The notes: generated by a model not told the origin, from the letters alone. A stretch of DNA of 64,000 nucleotides from Mesorhizobium huakuii (GCF_030160235.1 NZ_BSNY01000053.1:124001-188000); one strand, 5' to 3'; positions 8,238-17,511 are shown, counted from the first letter of the stretch. Program-made: numbers and translations.

Positions 8238-8683
8238 GGTCTTCAGGCCCCAACAAGAGTTACGTCGGTATACGCCCTTTTTTAAAGGCAGGGCATCGCA
8301 CGAATTTTGAGCAGGTAGAGTTTCTACGATTCGTGTCGCGGGCACATCAATGCGACCATGGAGCAAGTAAGTCAATTCACCCTTTGCATTATATTTAGGA
8401 AAGTTGATCAACTATTCGCCAGTCAGCTTCAATCTTTCGTGCATCATGTAATTTTTCGATATTTCGCTCGCCAAACCGACATCTCCTGACGTTACGTCAG
8501 CTGAACGTTACATTCGCGATAACTCACAAAGCAAGTTTCAATGCTCTGGTTTGCTTTGCCAGGGCGCCGTCAATCTTGGTTGTTCACATCTGTCCACAAA
8601 ACCACAGGTTGCCGCTCATCTTTTCGCAGGCAACCAGGCGGCATGTCCCTCCGGCCGCACCGAGATCGATCGACGACCGTCAA
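8238..8683. promoter_or_regulatory. AT-rich leader/promoter region upstream of mucR
   Basis: About 445 bases without a convincing gene. From about 8280 to 8540 the DNA is strikingly AT-rich for this genome, with runs such as TATATTTAGG and GTTACATTCG. MucR/Ros proteins bind AT-rich DNA and repress their own genes, so this is the likely site of the mucR promoter and autoregulation. Exact boxes cannot be assigned by eye. Confidence 0.5.
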
Positions 8684-9052
8684 TCAATACGGGACGATGT
8701 ACTTGCCATAGGCCCAGCCGGTAACGAAGGCGCCGTTCTTTGCCGGGTCGTGCCAGACTTCGCACCAGCGATAGCGAGCCGCCTGCTGTTGCTTCCATGC
8801 CGGTTGATTGTCGATGTCGAGCAGGTTTACGCCGCCGGTGCATCGTCCGGTCATCTGCAGGACGGTTCCGTTCGGGTATGCGGCCTGCTTCCGGGATGTG
8901 CCGGACGGATATTTGCGCACGTTGAGCGTGTCGCCGGACGGTACATTGGCCACTTGCCAAGCCGCGAATACGGTCGCATGAGACTGGCCGGCAAGGACCA
9001 GAGTCAGCAAAGCAACGGCGAAAGTCGCAGCGATCCGAGATCGAATAGTCAT
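8684..9052 (-). CDS. Secreted SH3-like domain protein
   Basis: A 122-residue protein. Two ATGs are adjacent (9055 and 9052); the one at 9052 has GGGAGG at the better distance. Residues 1-26 form a signal peptide ending near AGQSHA. The mature part reads VANVPSGDTLNVRKYPSG, a bacterial SH3-type pattern (DTLNVR), and has two cysteines (TGRCTGG and YRWCEVW) that may pair. Such domains bind peptidoglycan or other envelope ligands. No catalytic domain is attached. Confidence 0.75.
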   Translation of the reverse strand: MTIRSRIAATFAVALLTLVLAGQSHATVFAAWQVANVPSGDTLNVRKYPSGTSRKQAAYPNGTVLQMTGRCTGGVNLLDIDNQPAWKQQQAARYRWCEVWHDPAKNGAFVTGWAYGKYIVPY

Positions 9053-9167
9053 CATCTTCCTCCCGGCCCGTCTCACGGAGCCGACACCACCTCTAGGTTA
9101 CGGCCCTTGAACCCACCCTGATCGGCGTGTTCATTCATCATCCAAGATAGTTCCCAAGCGAGACGCA

Positions 9168-11276
9168 ATGACCAAGACTTCCCGATTTCCGATCGTCAGC
9201 CCGCCGACACCGCAGAAGCGGCCGATTTTCGACACGCATCACGGCATCACGCGAACCGACGAATATGCTTGGCTGCGGGCCGACAACTGGCAGGAGATGT
9301 TTCGGGACCCCTCCCTGCTCGATGCAGGCATCCGCGCCGAACTCGAGGCCGAGAATGCCTACCAGTCGAAGCTGATGGCCGATACTTCAGACCTGCAGAA
9401 GCTGCTTTTCAAGGAGATGAAGGGCCGCATCAAGGAAGACGATTCCTCCGTTCCGATGAAGGACGGGCCCTATGCCTATGGGTCTTCCTTCAAGCTCGGC
9501 GGCGAGCAGCCGCGCTATTTCCGCATGCCGCGCGACGGCGGAACCGAGCAGATCCTGCTCGACGGTGACCTCGAGGCGGAAGGCAGGGCCTATTTCAGGC
9601 TCGGCGGGGTCGACCATTCGGCCGATCACCGCAAGCTGTTGTGGGCCTTCGACGACAAGGGTTCCGAGTTCTACACGCTGCGCGTTCGCGACCTTGCCGA
9701 TGGCAAGGAACTGGCGGACCAGATTCCCGCTACAGGCGGTTCGGGCGTGTGGGACGCAGGCAATGACGGGTTCTTCTACACGCGTCTCGACCCCAACCAT
9801 CGGCCTTCGAAGGTGCTGTTCCACGCGCTCGGACAAGACCCTGAAACCGACCGCCTTATCTATGAGGAAACCGATCCCGGCTTCTTCATGAATGTCGACG
9901 GCACCCGCGACAACCGATGGATCATGATCGGCATCAACGATCACGAGACCTCGGAATATCGCCTCTTGAGCGCCAGCGATCCGTTTGCCGAACCCAAATT
10001 GGTTTCGCCGCGCGAGACCGGCCTTCAATACGAGCTGGAGGAAGGCGGCGACATCTTCTTCATCCTGACCAATGCGGACGGCGCCAAGGACTTCAAGATC
10101 ATGACGGCGCCGGCAACCGATCCGGTCCGCGCCAACTGGCAGGAACTGGTGCCGCATGAACCGGGCCGGCTGATCCTGTCGGTGATTGGCTTCAAGGACC
10201 ATATGGTCCGGCTCGAGCGCAAGGAGGGCCTGCCGCGCATCGTCGTGCGCGACCGCACCAGTGGCGAAGAGCATCTTCTGTCTCTCGATGAGGAGGCTTT
10301 CTCGCTCGGCCTGTCGGGGTCCTATGAATACGACACCGAGATCATGCGCTTTTCCTATTCGTCGATGACAACGCCGGCGCAGGTGTTCGACTACAATATG
10401 CGCACCCGCGAGCGGGTCTTGCTCAAGACCCAGGAGGTGCCATCGGGCCATGACGCGGACCATTATGTCACCAGGCGGCTGATGGCGCCCGCCGCCGATG
10501 GCGAGTTGGTGCCGATCTCGCTTCTGCACCATCGCGACACGCCGCTCGATGGATCAGCTCCTTGCCTGCTCTATGGCTACGGCTCCTACGGCATCACCGT
10601 GCCGGCGGCCTTCAACACCAACTGCCTGTCGCTGGTCGACCGCGGCTTCGTCTACGCCATCGCTCACGTGCGCGGCGGCAAGGACAAGGGTTACGGCTGG
10701 TATGATGACGGCAAGCGGGCGCACAAGATGAACACGTTCACGGATTTCATCGCCTGTGCGCGCCACCTCGTTGCCGAACGCTATACCGCGCATGACCGCA
10801 TGGTCGCGCAAGGCGGCTCCGCCGGCGGCATGCTGATGGGCGCCGTCGCCAACATGGCGCCGGACTGCTTTGGCGGCATCGTCGCCGAGGTTCCCTTCGT
10901 CGACGTGCTCACCACCATGCTCGACGCGACCTTGCCGCTGACACCGCCGGAATGGCCGGAATGGGGCAATCCGATCGCGTCCGCCGATGACTACCGCACC
11001 ATCGCCGCCTACTCGCCCTACGACAATGTAGCAGCGCTCGACTATCCACCGATCCTCGCGCTTGCCGGCCTCACCGATCCGCGCGTCACCTATTGGGAAC
11101 CGGCCAAATGGGTGGCGCGGCTGCGCGACCGCAAGAGCGGCGACAATCCGGTGCTGTTCAAGATCAACATGGATTCCGGCCATGCCGGCGCCTCCGGCCG
11201 GTTCTCACGCCTGGAAGAAATCGCCTATACCTATTCCTTCGCGCTGAAGGTGACAGGAAAGGCGCAGCTAGCCTAG
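9168..11276 (+). CDS. ptrB: Prolyl oligopeptidase family serine peptidase (oligopeptidase B type)
   Basis: A 702-residue protein of normal length for oligopeptidase B. The N-terminal 400 residues form the seven-bladed propeller; the C-terminal alpha/beta-hydrolase domain holds the nucleophile in GGSAGG, the acid in LTDPRVTYWEPAKW and the histidine in DSGHAGASGR. These enzymes cleave short peptides after basic residues in the cytosol or periplasm; no signal peptide is seen. The gene is followed after 11 bases by a LysE-type exporter with its own AGGAG site, so the two may be co-transcribed. Confidence 0.92.
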   Translation: MTKTSRFPIVSPPTPQKRPIFDTHHGITRTDEYAWLRADNWQEMFRDPSLLDAGIRAELEAENAYQSKLMADTSDLQKLLFKEMKGRIKEDDSSVPMKDGPYAYGSSFKLGGEQPRYFRMPRDGGTEQILLDGDLEAEGRAYFRLGGVDHSADHRKLLWAFDDKGSEFYTLRVRDLADGKELADQIPATGGSGVWDAGNDGFFYTRLDPNHRPSKVLFHALGQDPETDRLIYEETDPGFFMNVDGTRDNRWIMIGINDHETSEYRLLSASDPFAEPKLVSPRETGLQYELEEGGDIFFILTNADGAKDFKIMTAPATDPVRANWQELVPHEPGRLILSVIGFKDHMVRLERKEGLPRIVVRDRTSGEEHLLSLDEEAFSLGLSGSYEYDTEIMRFSYSSMTTPAQVFDYNMRTRERVLLKTQEVPSGHDADHYVTRRLMAPAADGELVPISLLHHRDTPLDGSAPCLLYGYGSYGITVPAAFNTNCLSLVDRGFVYAIAHVRGGKDKGYGWYDDGKRAHKMNTFTDFIACARHLVAERYTAHDRMVAQGGSAGGMLMGAVANMAPDCFGGIVAEVPFVDVLTTMLDATLPLTPPEWPEWGNPIASADDYRTIAAYSPYDNVAALDYPPILALAGLTDPRVTYWEPAKWVARLRDRKSGDNPVLFKINMDSGHAGASGRFSRLEEIAYTYSFALKVTGKAQLA

Positions 11277-11287
11277 GAGAGGCTCAA

Positions 11288-11914
11288 ATGATCGATCTGT
11301 CCACGTTGATTGCCTATATCGCCGTCGTGCTCGGCTTCGTCTTTATCCCGGGTCCGGCCACGCTGTTGACGATCGCCCGGGCAACGAGCTCGGGAACGAA
11401 GGTCGGGATCGCGACCGGCGCCGGGATCGCGGTCGGCGACATATTTCACACTGTCATGGCGATGGTCGGCATCTCGGCGATCATTGCCACGTCGGCGACG
11501 CTGTTCAGCATCGTAAAATATCTCGGCGCGGCCTATCTCGTTTACCTCGGCATTCGCGCCATCATCGAGAAAACGCCGACCGATCCCTCTGCCGGCGCGC
11601 TCGCGATCTCCGCCGGCAAGGCGTTTCGGCAGGCGGTCCTGACCGAGGTGCTCAACCCCAAGACCGCACTGTTTTTCCTGGCATTCCTGCCTCAGTTCGT
11701 GCGCCCCGAAAACGGAACGGTGATGCTCCAATTGGCCGTATTGGGAATTGTCTTCGTCGTACTCGGTCTTTTCAGCACGGTCGTCTTTGCCGTGAGCGCC
11801 GGTCGCCTCGGCAGTTTTCTGCGCCGAAATCCGACCGTGCTGAAATGGCAGGGCAAGGTTGTCGGCGGCATCTACTGCGCCCTGGGCGTCCGCCTAGCCT
11901 TGCAGCAACGCTGA
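11288..11914 (+). CDS. LysE/RhtB family translocator
   Basis: A 208-residue membrane protein with about six hydrophobic segments. The start GFVFIPGPATLLTIARATSSG and LTEVLNPKTALFFLAFLPQF are signatures of the LysE/RhtB amino-acid exporter family. AGGAG lies 8 bases before the ATG at 11288. The exported compound cannot be read from sequence; family members export basic amino acids, threonine, homoserine or homoserine lactones. It follows the oligopeptidase gene closely, consistent with disposal of excess amino acids from peptide breakdown (inference). Confidence 0.88.
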   Translation: MIDLSTLIAYIAVVLGFVFIPGPATLLTIARATSSGTKVGIATGAGIAVGDIFHTVMAMVGISAIIATSATLFSIVKYLGAAYLVYLGIRAIIEKTPTDPSAGALAISAGKAFRQAVLTEVLNPKTALFFLAFLPQFVRPENGTVMLQLAVLGIVFVVLGLFSTVVFAVSAGRLGSFLRRNPTVLKWQGKVVGGIYCALGVRLALQQR

Positions 11915-12068
11915 GGTTCCCAGACAGCGCGTTCACTTTTGGGTTTGGCGATCATGACTTTTTGAATTCCATATTGCTCATTTCCACTCGCAATTGCGAT
12001 GGTCGCGCGTTACCCCAATGCACGACTTTTCCCGGGCGACGAAGCCCGCACTCGCACAAGGGTCCATT

Positions 12069-12458
12069 ATGCTGCTCGTCGACGTCTATCTCGACAAATC
12101 GCCGATCCAGGGCATCGGCGTCTTTGCCAAGCACCACATCCCCAAGGGCGCGCTGATCTGGAAGCTAGACCCCCGCTTCGACCGGATCATCGACGTCGAG
12201 ACCTATGAGGGAGAAACCGGGCCGGTGAAGAACTATCTCGACCGCTATTCCTACCCGGACCGGCGCGATCCGGCCTATATCGTCTTCGAAGCCGACGACG
12301 CCCGCTACATGAACCATGACGACGAGCCGAATTGCGATGTCTCCTCACCCGAGGAAACCTTTGCGCTGCGCGACATCGCGCCCGGCGAGGAACTGACCTG
12401 CAACTACAATCATTTCTTCGAGACGGGCTTCGATTTCCTCGGCGATCGGCACCTCTAG
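12069..12458 (+). CDS. SET domain-containing protein
   Basis: A 129-residue protein; the ATG at 12069 has AAGGG about 6 bases upstream, while longer starts at 11994 or 12018 add unlikely residues. The sequence VDVYLDKSPIQGIGVFAK, then YMNHDDEPNC and GEELTCNYN, is a minimal SET domain: the first stretch and the NHDDEPNC motif bind S-adenosylmethionine and the ELTCNY tyrosine is the catalytic one. SET enzymes methylate protein lysines; bacterial free-standing versions have few known substrates. There is no targeting signal. Confidence 0.85.
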   Translation: MLLVDVYLDKSPIQGIGVFAKHHIPKGALIWKLDPRFDRIIDVETYEGETGPVKNYLDRYSYPDRRDPAYIVFEADDARYMNHDDEPNCDVSSPEETFALRDIAPGEELTCNYNHFFETGFDFLGDRHL

Positions 12459-12465
12459 TCGACAA

Positions 12466-13413
12466 TCAGCTCGCCGGCTTGCGCGCGGGATAACCGTTCG
12501 CGTGCGGCGGTACGGCCTTGAGATAGGCGGCGATCGCGGCACGGTCCCCTGCTGTCAGTTCCGCCATGTTGCGCTGCACGTCGACCATCGCACCGCCGAC
12601 GGAATCGAAATTGGGTGTGAAGCCGGTTTCGAGGTAGTTGGCTATGTCGGATTCCGACCAGCTGGCGATGCCGCCCTTGCCCGATGTGATGTTGGGCACG
12701 ACGCCTGAGCCCTCTGCGGCCACGGCACCTGCCAGCCACTCGCCTTTCTTCGTTCCGCCTGCGAAGTCGCGCGGCGTGTGGCATTCGCCGCAATGCCCTG
12801 GCCCCTCGACCAGATAGCGGCCGGCCACCACCGGGGCGGGTGCGCTATCGGCCAAGGCAACAACAGGCTGGCTGGCGAGATAGAGGCGCTTCCACAGGCC
12901 GATGCCACGCCTGATGTTGAACGGGAACGCCAGCGAATTGCCCGGCGCCCTGCCGGCGACGGCGGGCAGCGTCTTCAGGAAGGCATAGAGATCGGCAATG
13001 TCCGATGGCTTCATGCGGGCATAGGACGCGTAGGGAAAGGCAGGGTAGAAATGCTCGCCGGACGGCGACACGCCCTTGAGCATGGCGTTGGCGAGATCCT
13101 CGACCGACCACGCACCGATGCCGTCCTTGGGGTCTTGCGAAATGTTGGGCGGAACGAAGGTGCCGAACGGCGTCTTGAGTTGCAGGCCGCCGACGAGCTG
13201 AAGCCGCGCATCGCCCTGCGAACCCGGCTTCGCATGGCAGGATGTACAGCCGCCGGCATAGAAGATCCGCTTGCCCTTGGCCACATCACCTGGTCCTAGC
13301 TTGGCCAAGATCGCACTGTCTAGCCTGACGGGCGCCGACAAGGCCCATGCAGCGACCGCGCCGACGCCGCCCAAAATGACGACGGCGCCGACGAGTTTTT
13401 TAAGCCAGGGCAT
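12466..13413 (-). CDS. Diheme c-type cytochrome, membrane-anchored
   Basis: A 315-residue protein with an N-terminal hydrophobic anchor (residues about 6-26). Two heme c motifs are visible, CTSCH (about residue 56) and CGECH (about residue 210), each followed by a likely methionine ligand (Met in the YASYARMKPSDIADLYAFL region for the first). It resembles the diheme cytochrome subunits that accept electrons from periplasmic dehydrogenases. No dehydrogenase is adjacent; a second cytochrome gene lies 9 bases upstream in the same direction, and the two probably form an operon. Confidence 0.88.
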   Translation of the reverse strand: MPWLKKLVGAVVILGGVGAVAAWALSAPVRLDSAILAKLGPGDVAKGKRIFYAGGCTSCHAKPGSQGDARLQLVGGLQLKTPFGTFVPPNISQDPKDGIGAWSVEDLANAMLKGVSPSGEHFYPAFPYASYARMKPSDIADLYAFLKTLPAVAGRAPGNSLAFPFNIRRGIGLWKRLYLASQPVVALADSAPAPVVAGRYLVEGPGHCGECHTPRDFAGGTKKGEWLAGAVAAEGSGVVPNITSGKGGIASWSESDIANYLETGFTPNFDSVGGAMVDVQRNMAELTAGDRAAIAAYLKAVPPHANGYPARKPAS

Positions 13414-13422
13414 TGCCGGCTA

Positions 13423-13860
13423 TCAGCCTTTTTTCACCCGGTAAGTCTGGTGACAGGCGCCGCAATCGCCACCGAGGGTGTTGATCTGTCCCTTCAACGC
13501 ATCAACGTCGGCAGGAGCAGCAGCAGTCGCGGCCTTGACGTTGGCCAGATACTTGTCCTCGGCGGCCTTGAAGCCGGCCGTGTCTTCCCAGATTTTCGGC
13601 CCCGCCGTGGTGTCGCCTGCATCGCTGCCTTTCGGGAACAATGCATCGACGTCGAACTTCTCGGCATTCGCCTGCAGCGCCTGCAGCTGCGCCAGCACGG
13701 CAGCGGCATCAAAGGAGTCCTCGCCCTTGGCGACCTTCGCCAAGCCGCCGACGATCTTTCCGCGCTCCTTCATCAGAGCCTGCCGGTCGATGATCGGATC
13801 GGCAAAGGCCGCCGAACCGGCGAAGGCGAGCATTGAGATGGCGATGACAAGCTTTCTCAT
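13423..13860 (-). CDS. Class II cytochrome c (cytochrome c'/c556 type)
   Basis: A 145-residue protein with a cleavable signal peptide (cleavage likely after SAAFA, residue 20). The single heme site CGACHQTYR is near the C-terminus, which together with the four-helix pattern places it in the cytochrome c'/c556 family of periplasmic proteins. RQALMKERGK near the N-terminus carries the methionine seen in c556-type sixth ligation. It precedes the diheme cytochrome gene by 9 bases. Confidence 0.9.
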   Translation of the reverse strand: MRKLVIAISMLAFAGSAAFADPIIDRQALMKERGKIVGGLAKVAKGEDSFDAAAVLAQLQALQANAEKFDVDALFPKGSDAGDTTAGPKIWEDTAGFKAAEDKYLANVKAATAAAPADVDALKGQINTLGGDCGACHQTYRVKKG

Positions 13861-13988
13861 TCATTTGGCTCCGTGATGAAGGTATTTGGGACACGACGTT
13901 AACGGATGCGGCGGACGGAATATTCCCTCGCCTCGGATGGTTTTTTCCGGGCCTTCGCAGCCACCGATATCGGCACAAAAAAGGAAAA

Positions 13989-14007
13989 GCCCCGGGATTG
14001 CCGGGGC
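13989..14007 (-). terminator. Rho-independent terminator of sodB
   Basis: A 7-base G+C stem GCCCCGG/CCGGGGC with a 5-base loop lies 16 bases after the sodB stop. On the minus strand it is followed by TTTTCCTTTTTT, a typical termination tract. Confidence 0.85.
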
Positions 14008-14022
14008 CTTTCTGACTGTCGA

Positions 14023-14622
14023 TTACTTCGCCTTTTCGTAGAGTTCCAGCACATGATCCCAGTTGATCAGGCTGTCGACGAAAGCCTCGAGATACTTCGG
14101 CCGGGCGTTGCGGTAGTCGATGTAATAGGAGTGCTCCCAGACGTCGACGCCGAGGATCGGCGAGGCGCCATGGACGAGCGGGTTTTCGCCGTTGGGGGTC
14201 TTCGAGATCGCCAGCTTGCCGTCCTTGACCGAAACCCAGGCCCAGCCCGAACCGAACTGCGTCGTCCCGGCTGCGATGAAATCAGTCTTGAACTTGTCGT
14301 AGCCGCCGAGATCGCTGTCGAAAGCCTTCTGCAACGCGCCGGGCAGCTTGTTGCCGCCGCCGCCCTTCTTCATCCACTTCCAGAAATGGATGTGGTTGTA
14401 ATGCTGCGCGGCATTGTTGAAGAGACCGGCATTCTTGCCGAACGACTGCTTGACCACCTCTTCGACCGACAGATCACCCATTCCGGCCTCGGCAGCCAGC
14501 TTGTTGCCATTGTCGACATAGGCCTTGTGATGCTTGTCGTGGTGATACTCCAGCGTCTCTTTCGACATGTAAGGCTGCAAGGCCTCATAGTCGTAGGGCA
14601 GAGCGGGCAATTCAAAAGCCAT
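14023..14622 (-). CDS. sodB: Fe/Mn-family superoxide dismutase
   Basis: A 199-residue cytosolic protein of standard length. The metal ligands lie in EYHHDKHHKAYV (first His), FNNAAQHYNHIHFWKWMK (second), and DVWEHSYYIDY (Asp and third His). Family members convert superoxide to oxygen and peroxide. The AAQHYNHIHFW form is common in alphaproteobacterial Fe-type enzymes, but metal use cannot be settled from sequence alone. It ends at a strong terminator; upstream lies a divergent-repeat region rather than another gene. Confidence 0.95.
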   Translation of the reverse strand: MAFELPALPYDYEALQPYMSKETLEYHHDKHHKAYVDNGNKLAAEAGMGDLSVEEVVKQSFGKNAGLFNNAAQHYNHIHFWKWMKKGGGGNKLPGALQKAFDSDLGGYDKFKTDFIAAGTTQFGSGWAWVSVKDGKLAISKTPNGENPLVHGASPILGVDVWEHSYYIDYRNARPKYLEAFVDSLINWDHVLELYEKAK

Positions 14623-14689
14623 GGGTAGTACTCCCTCGTGGAAAAAATCCGGTATGGATACCGGATTAAGATAGGACTGGATTGAGCTG

Positions 14690-14800
14690 GAACAACTCCG
14701 GAAGTGAAGCGCCGGTTCCCTTTCTAAGCGGGTTCCGGAAAACTGTCACACGGTTTTCCTGCGGCGAAGCGCGCAGCGGCAAAAAGGCCGAACCGGCGTG
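14690..14800. repeat. Degenerate palindromic repeat upstream of sodB
   Basis: The stretch containing GGTTCCGGAAAACTGTCACACGGTTTTCC has the same building blocks (GGAAAAC and GTTTTCC) as the repeat at 3618-3737, but without a clean long stem. It is probably a decayed copy of the same rhizobial intergenic repeat family. It separates the sodB start from the end of the aminotransferase gene. Confidence 0.4.
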
Positions 14801-15679
14801 TCAGGCAGCCGACGCCGAATGCGCCCAATCCCAATAAAGCTCGCGCGCCTTCTTGGCCACCGGGCCCGGTTGCAGATTGCGATCCTCGATGCGGGTGATC
14901 GGCACCACCTTGGAATGGTTGCCGGTCGAGAAGATTTCGTCCGCTTCGAGGAAATCGCGCACCGACAACGTCTTTTCCGTCGTCTTGAAGCCGTACTCGC
15001 CCAGCAGCGCCATCGTGCGCGAGCGTGTGATGCCGGACAGAAAGGTGCCGTTCGGCGCCGGCGTCAGCACGTGGCCATCCTTGACCAGGAAGATGTTGGA
15101 GCTTCCGGTCTCGGCGACGTTGCCCAGCATGTCCAGAACCAAAGCATTGTCGAAGCCGCGCATCTTGGCCTCGAGGATGGCGCGGCCATTGTTGGGATAG
15201 AGGCAGCCGGCCTTGGCGTTGGTCGGCATGGTCTCGATCGTCGGGCGCCGGAACGGCGATACCGTCACCGAAAACCCGGTCGGCGAGATCATCGGCGATT
15301 CATAGAGGCAGAGGCAAAAACGTGTCGAAGCGGGATCGGCCGGCACGCCCATGTAGCCGCCGTGCTCGGCCCAGTACATCGGCCTGATATAGACCGCCGT
15401 CTTGCCGTCGAATTTCTTCAATCCATCCCAGGTCAGCCCGACGATCTGTTCGGGCGACATGTTCGGCTTGAGGCCGAGCGCGATCGCCGAGGCATTCACC
15501 CGCCTGGCATGGAGGTCGAGGTCGGGCGCCACGCCCTCGAACCAGCGCGCGCCGTCGAACACGCTGGTGCCAAGCCACATGGCGTGGCTGCGCGGCCCCA
15601 GTATGGCGACATTGCCCTCGTACCAGTCGCCGTCGACGAAAGTCCATGTCGCGGATTGCGCCGCTGCCGCCAGTGTCAT
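14801..15679 (-). CDS. ilvE: Branched-chain amino acid aminotransferase (class IV)
   Basis: A 292-residue PLP enzyme. VFDGARWFEG near the N-terminus, the lysine in MPTNAKAGCLYPN that would hold PLP, and LDMLGNVAETGSSNIFLVKDG are typical of fold-type IV branched-chain aminotransferases. It interconverts leucine, isoleucine and valine with their 2-oxo acids. A D-amino-acid or aminodeoxychorismate lyase role is less likely given the length and motif set. It diverges from the haloacid dehalogenase gene with about 150 bases between. Confidence 0.85.
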   Translation of the reverse strand: MTLAAAAQSATWTFVDGDWYEGNVAILGPRSHAMWLGTSVFDGARWFEGVAPDLDLHARRVNASAIALGLKPNMSPEQIVGLTWDGLKKFDGKTAVYIRPMYWAEHGGYMGVPADPASTRFCLCLYESPMISPTGFSVTVSPFRRPTIETMPTNAKAGCLYPNNGRAILEAKMRGFDNALVLDMLGNVAETGSSNIFLVKDGHVLTPAPNGTFLSGITRSRTMALLGEYGFKTTEKTLSVRDFLEADEIFSTGNHSKVVPITRIEDRNLQPGPVAKKARELYWDWAHSASAA

Positions 15680-15833
15680 CGCGTTGTCCCGTTCCGATCA
15701 ATCTTGTGTGACAACATTGGATGATGCTTTGGCCGTTGCCGTCAACGGGCATCGGGGAGTTTTATTGAGGCCAGCGGCGGCGCGATGCAATCAAGGCTTG
15801 CACCTTGCCCCGCCTCGCCTCAAAACTGTCGCC

Positions 15834-16493
15834 ATGCAATACGCCGCCTATGTTTTCGACGCCTACGGCACGCTGTTCGACGTGCACGCCGCCGTGCGCC
15901 GCCATGCCGACCGGATCGGCCCGGACGGCCAGTTGCTGTCCGAAATCTGGCGCGCCAAGCAGCTCGAATATTCCTGGGTGCGCTCGCTGATGGGCGCCTA
16001 TGCCGATTTCTGGCAGCTGACCGAACAGGCTCTCGACTTCGCCTTGCGCAAGGTCCCCTCCGCCGATCCCGGCCTCAGGACAAAACTGCTGGAAGCCTAT
16101 TGGCGGCTGGACTGCTACCCGGAGGTGCCGGCGGTGCTGAAGGCGCTCAAGGCCTCTGGAGCCAGGCTGGCGATCCTCTCCAACGGCTCGCCCGAAATGC
16201 TGGAAGCGGCGGTCAAATCCGCCGCGCTCGACCAGGTCCTGGACGATATTTATTCGGTCGATACGGTGCGGCGCTTCAAGACCGATCCGGCGGTCTACGA
16301 CATGGTCGCCACCGGCTGGCGCCTCTATCCCGGCGCGGTGTCCTTCCAGTCCTCCAATCGCTGGGACATCGCCGGCGCTACCAAATTCGGCTTCCGTACG
16401 GTGTGGATCAACCGCTCCAACCAGCCGGAGGAATACCGGGACTTTCCGCCGGCCCTGATCCTGCCGACCCTCGAAGCGCTGGTCACCGCCTGA
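15834..16493 (+). CDS. Haloacid dehalogenase type II
   Basis: A 219-residue protein from the ATG at 15834. The HAD nucleophile is in VFDAYGTLFDV; LSNGSPEML gives motif II and SSNRWDIAGATKFG is the subtype-specific SSNxWD loop of L-2-haloacid dehalogenases, which hydrolyse 2-haloacids to 2-hydroxyacids. All key residues appear intact. A longer in-frame extension upstream overlaps the aminotransferase promoter and is rejected. True substrate may be an unrelated small acid. Confidence 0.9.
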   Translation: MQYAAYVFDAYGTLFDVHAAVRRHADRIGPDGQLLSEIWRAKQLEYSWVRSLMGAYADFWQLTEQALDFALRKVPSADPGLRTKLLEAYWRLDCYPEVPAVLKALKASGARLAILSNGSPEMLEAAVKSAALDQVLDDIYSVDTVRRFKTDPAVYDMVATGWRLYPGAVSFQSSNRWDIAGATKFGFRTVWINRSNQPEEYRDFPPALILPTLEALVTA

Positions 16494-16500
16494 GCTGTCG

Positions 16501-16541
16501 AGCTGTGACCCAGGCGCCACAGTGGCGGCGCAGTCACAGCT
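16501..16541 (+). terminator. Probable terminator after the dehalogenase gene
   Basis: Inverted repeat AGCTGTGAC (16501-16509) and GTCACAGCT (16533-16541), 7 bases after the dehalogenase stop, followed by TCGCCTTTGTTTG. The loop contains further G+C pairing potential. The T-tract is imperfect. Confidence 0.5.
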
Positions 16542-16667
16542 TCGCCTTTGTTTGTCCACGTTCGGGCCAGAATCGGAACCGCCTATCGCCTCAGGTGTTG
16601 TCAGGCACCCGTATAGCGGCAAGCGTATTCACGCTTTGTTGCAATTTGAGTCCTAAAGAAGGCAGCC

Positions 16668-17501
16668 ATGTCCATAGCCGAAATCGAATCCTATCGCCTG
16701 AGCCGTCGCGGCTTTCTCAACGCCGCAGCATTAGGCGCCGCATCGATCGCGGTTTCCGCATGCGCCACCACCGGGCCAGGCCCAGTCGAGCCGCCTCCGC
16801 CGCCAACCTATGTCGAGCCTCCGCTTGCCGATTATGCGTCGATGTACGCGGCCGTCAGCGATGGTGGCTTCGACCTGCCAGCCATCCCCTTCGACAGGAT
16901 CGATCCACAGTTCCTGCGCCAGATCGTTCCCGACCCGACCGGGCAGAAGCCAGGAACCATCGTCGTCGATACGACGGGCCATTTCCTCTATCTGGTTCGT
17001 CCGGGCGGCCAAGCCATCCGCTATGGCGTCGGCCTCGGGCGGGCCGGCTTCGAATGGTCGGGCGACGCCGTCGTCCAGTGGAAGCAGAAATGGCCGAAAT
17101 GGACGCCGCCGGATGAAATGATCGCCCGGCAGCCGGAATTGAAGCCGTACAGCGCCGACAATGGCGGCATGCCTGGCGGGCTGAAGAACCCGCTCGGCGC
17201 GCGCGCGCTCTATCTCTTCCAGGGTAATGTGGACACGCTTTATCGCCTGCACGGCTCACCGGAATGGAAGTCGATCGGCAAGTCGGTTTCGTCGGGCTGC
17301 GTGCGCCTGATGAACCAGGACATCATCGACCTCTACGACCGCGTGCCCTCGAAAACCCCCGTCATCGTGACCAGCGATGCCAGCCAGCCGATGGCGGCGG
17401 CAGCGACGGCGAACCACAAGGCCATCCCGATCGACGCCGGCGTGCCGGACGGATCGGTGCTGCTCGGACCGGTCAAGGCAGTGACGAACGCGATCTTCTG
17501 A
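16668..17501 (+). CDS. L,D-transpeptidase (YkuD domain), Tat-type signal
   Basis: A 277-residue protein. The N-terminus has a twin-arginine motif (SRRGFLN) followed by a hydrophobic stretch ending VSACA, so it may be a Tat-exported lipoprotein. A Pro-rich linker leads to a YkuD domain (about residues 95-225) with HGSPEWKSIGKSVSSGCVRL, which holds the catalytic His and Cys. YkuD enzymes form 3-3 cross-links in peptidoglycan or attach outer-membrane proteins to it; rhizobia use this chemistry heavily. The gene stands alone and is followed by a hairpin. Confidence 0.92.
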   Translation: MSIAEIESYRLSRRGFLNAAALGAASIAVSACATTGPGPVEPPPPPTYVEPPLADYASMYAAVSDGGFDLPAIPFDRIDPQFLRQIVPDPTGQKPGTIVVDTTGHFLYLVRPGGQAIRYGVGLGRAGFEWSGDAVVQWKQKWPKWTPPDEMIARQPELKPYSADNGGMPGGLKNPLGARALYLFQGNVDTLYRLHGSPEWKSIGKSVSSGCVRLMNQDIIDLYDRVPSKTPVIVTSDASQPMAAAATANHKAIPIDAGVPDGSVLLGPVKAVTNAIF

Positions 17502-17511
17502 GTTTGTCGAA

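Noticed and set aside
8576-9121. 181-residue plus-strand frame near mucR
   Set aside because: It overlaps the secreted SH3-like gene, lacks a ribosome binding site and has no motif.
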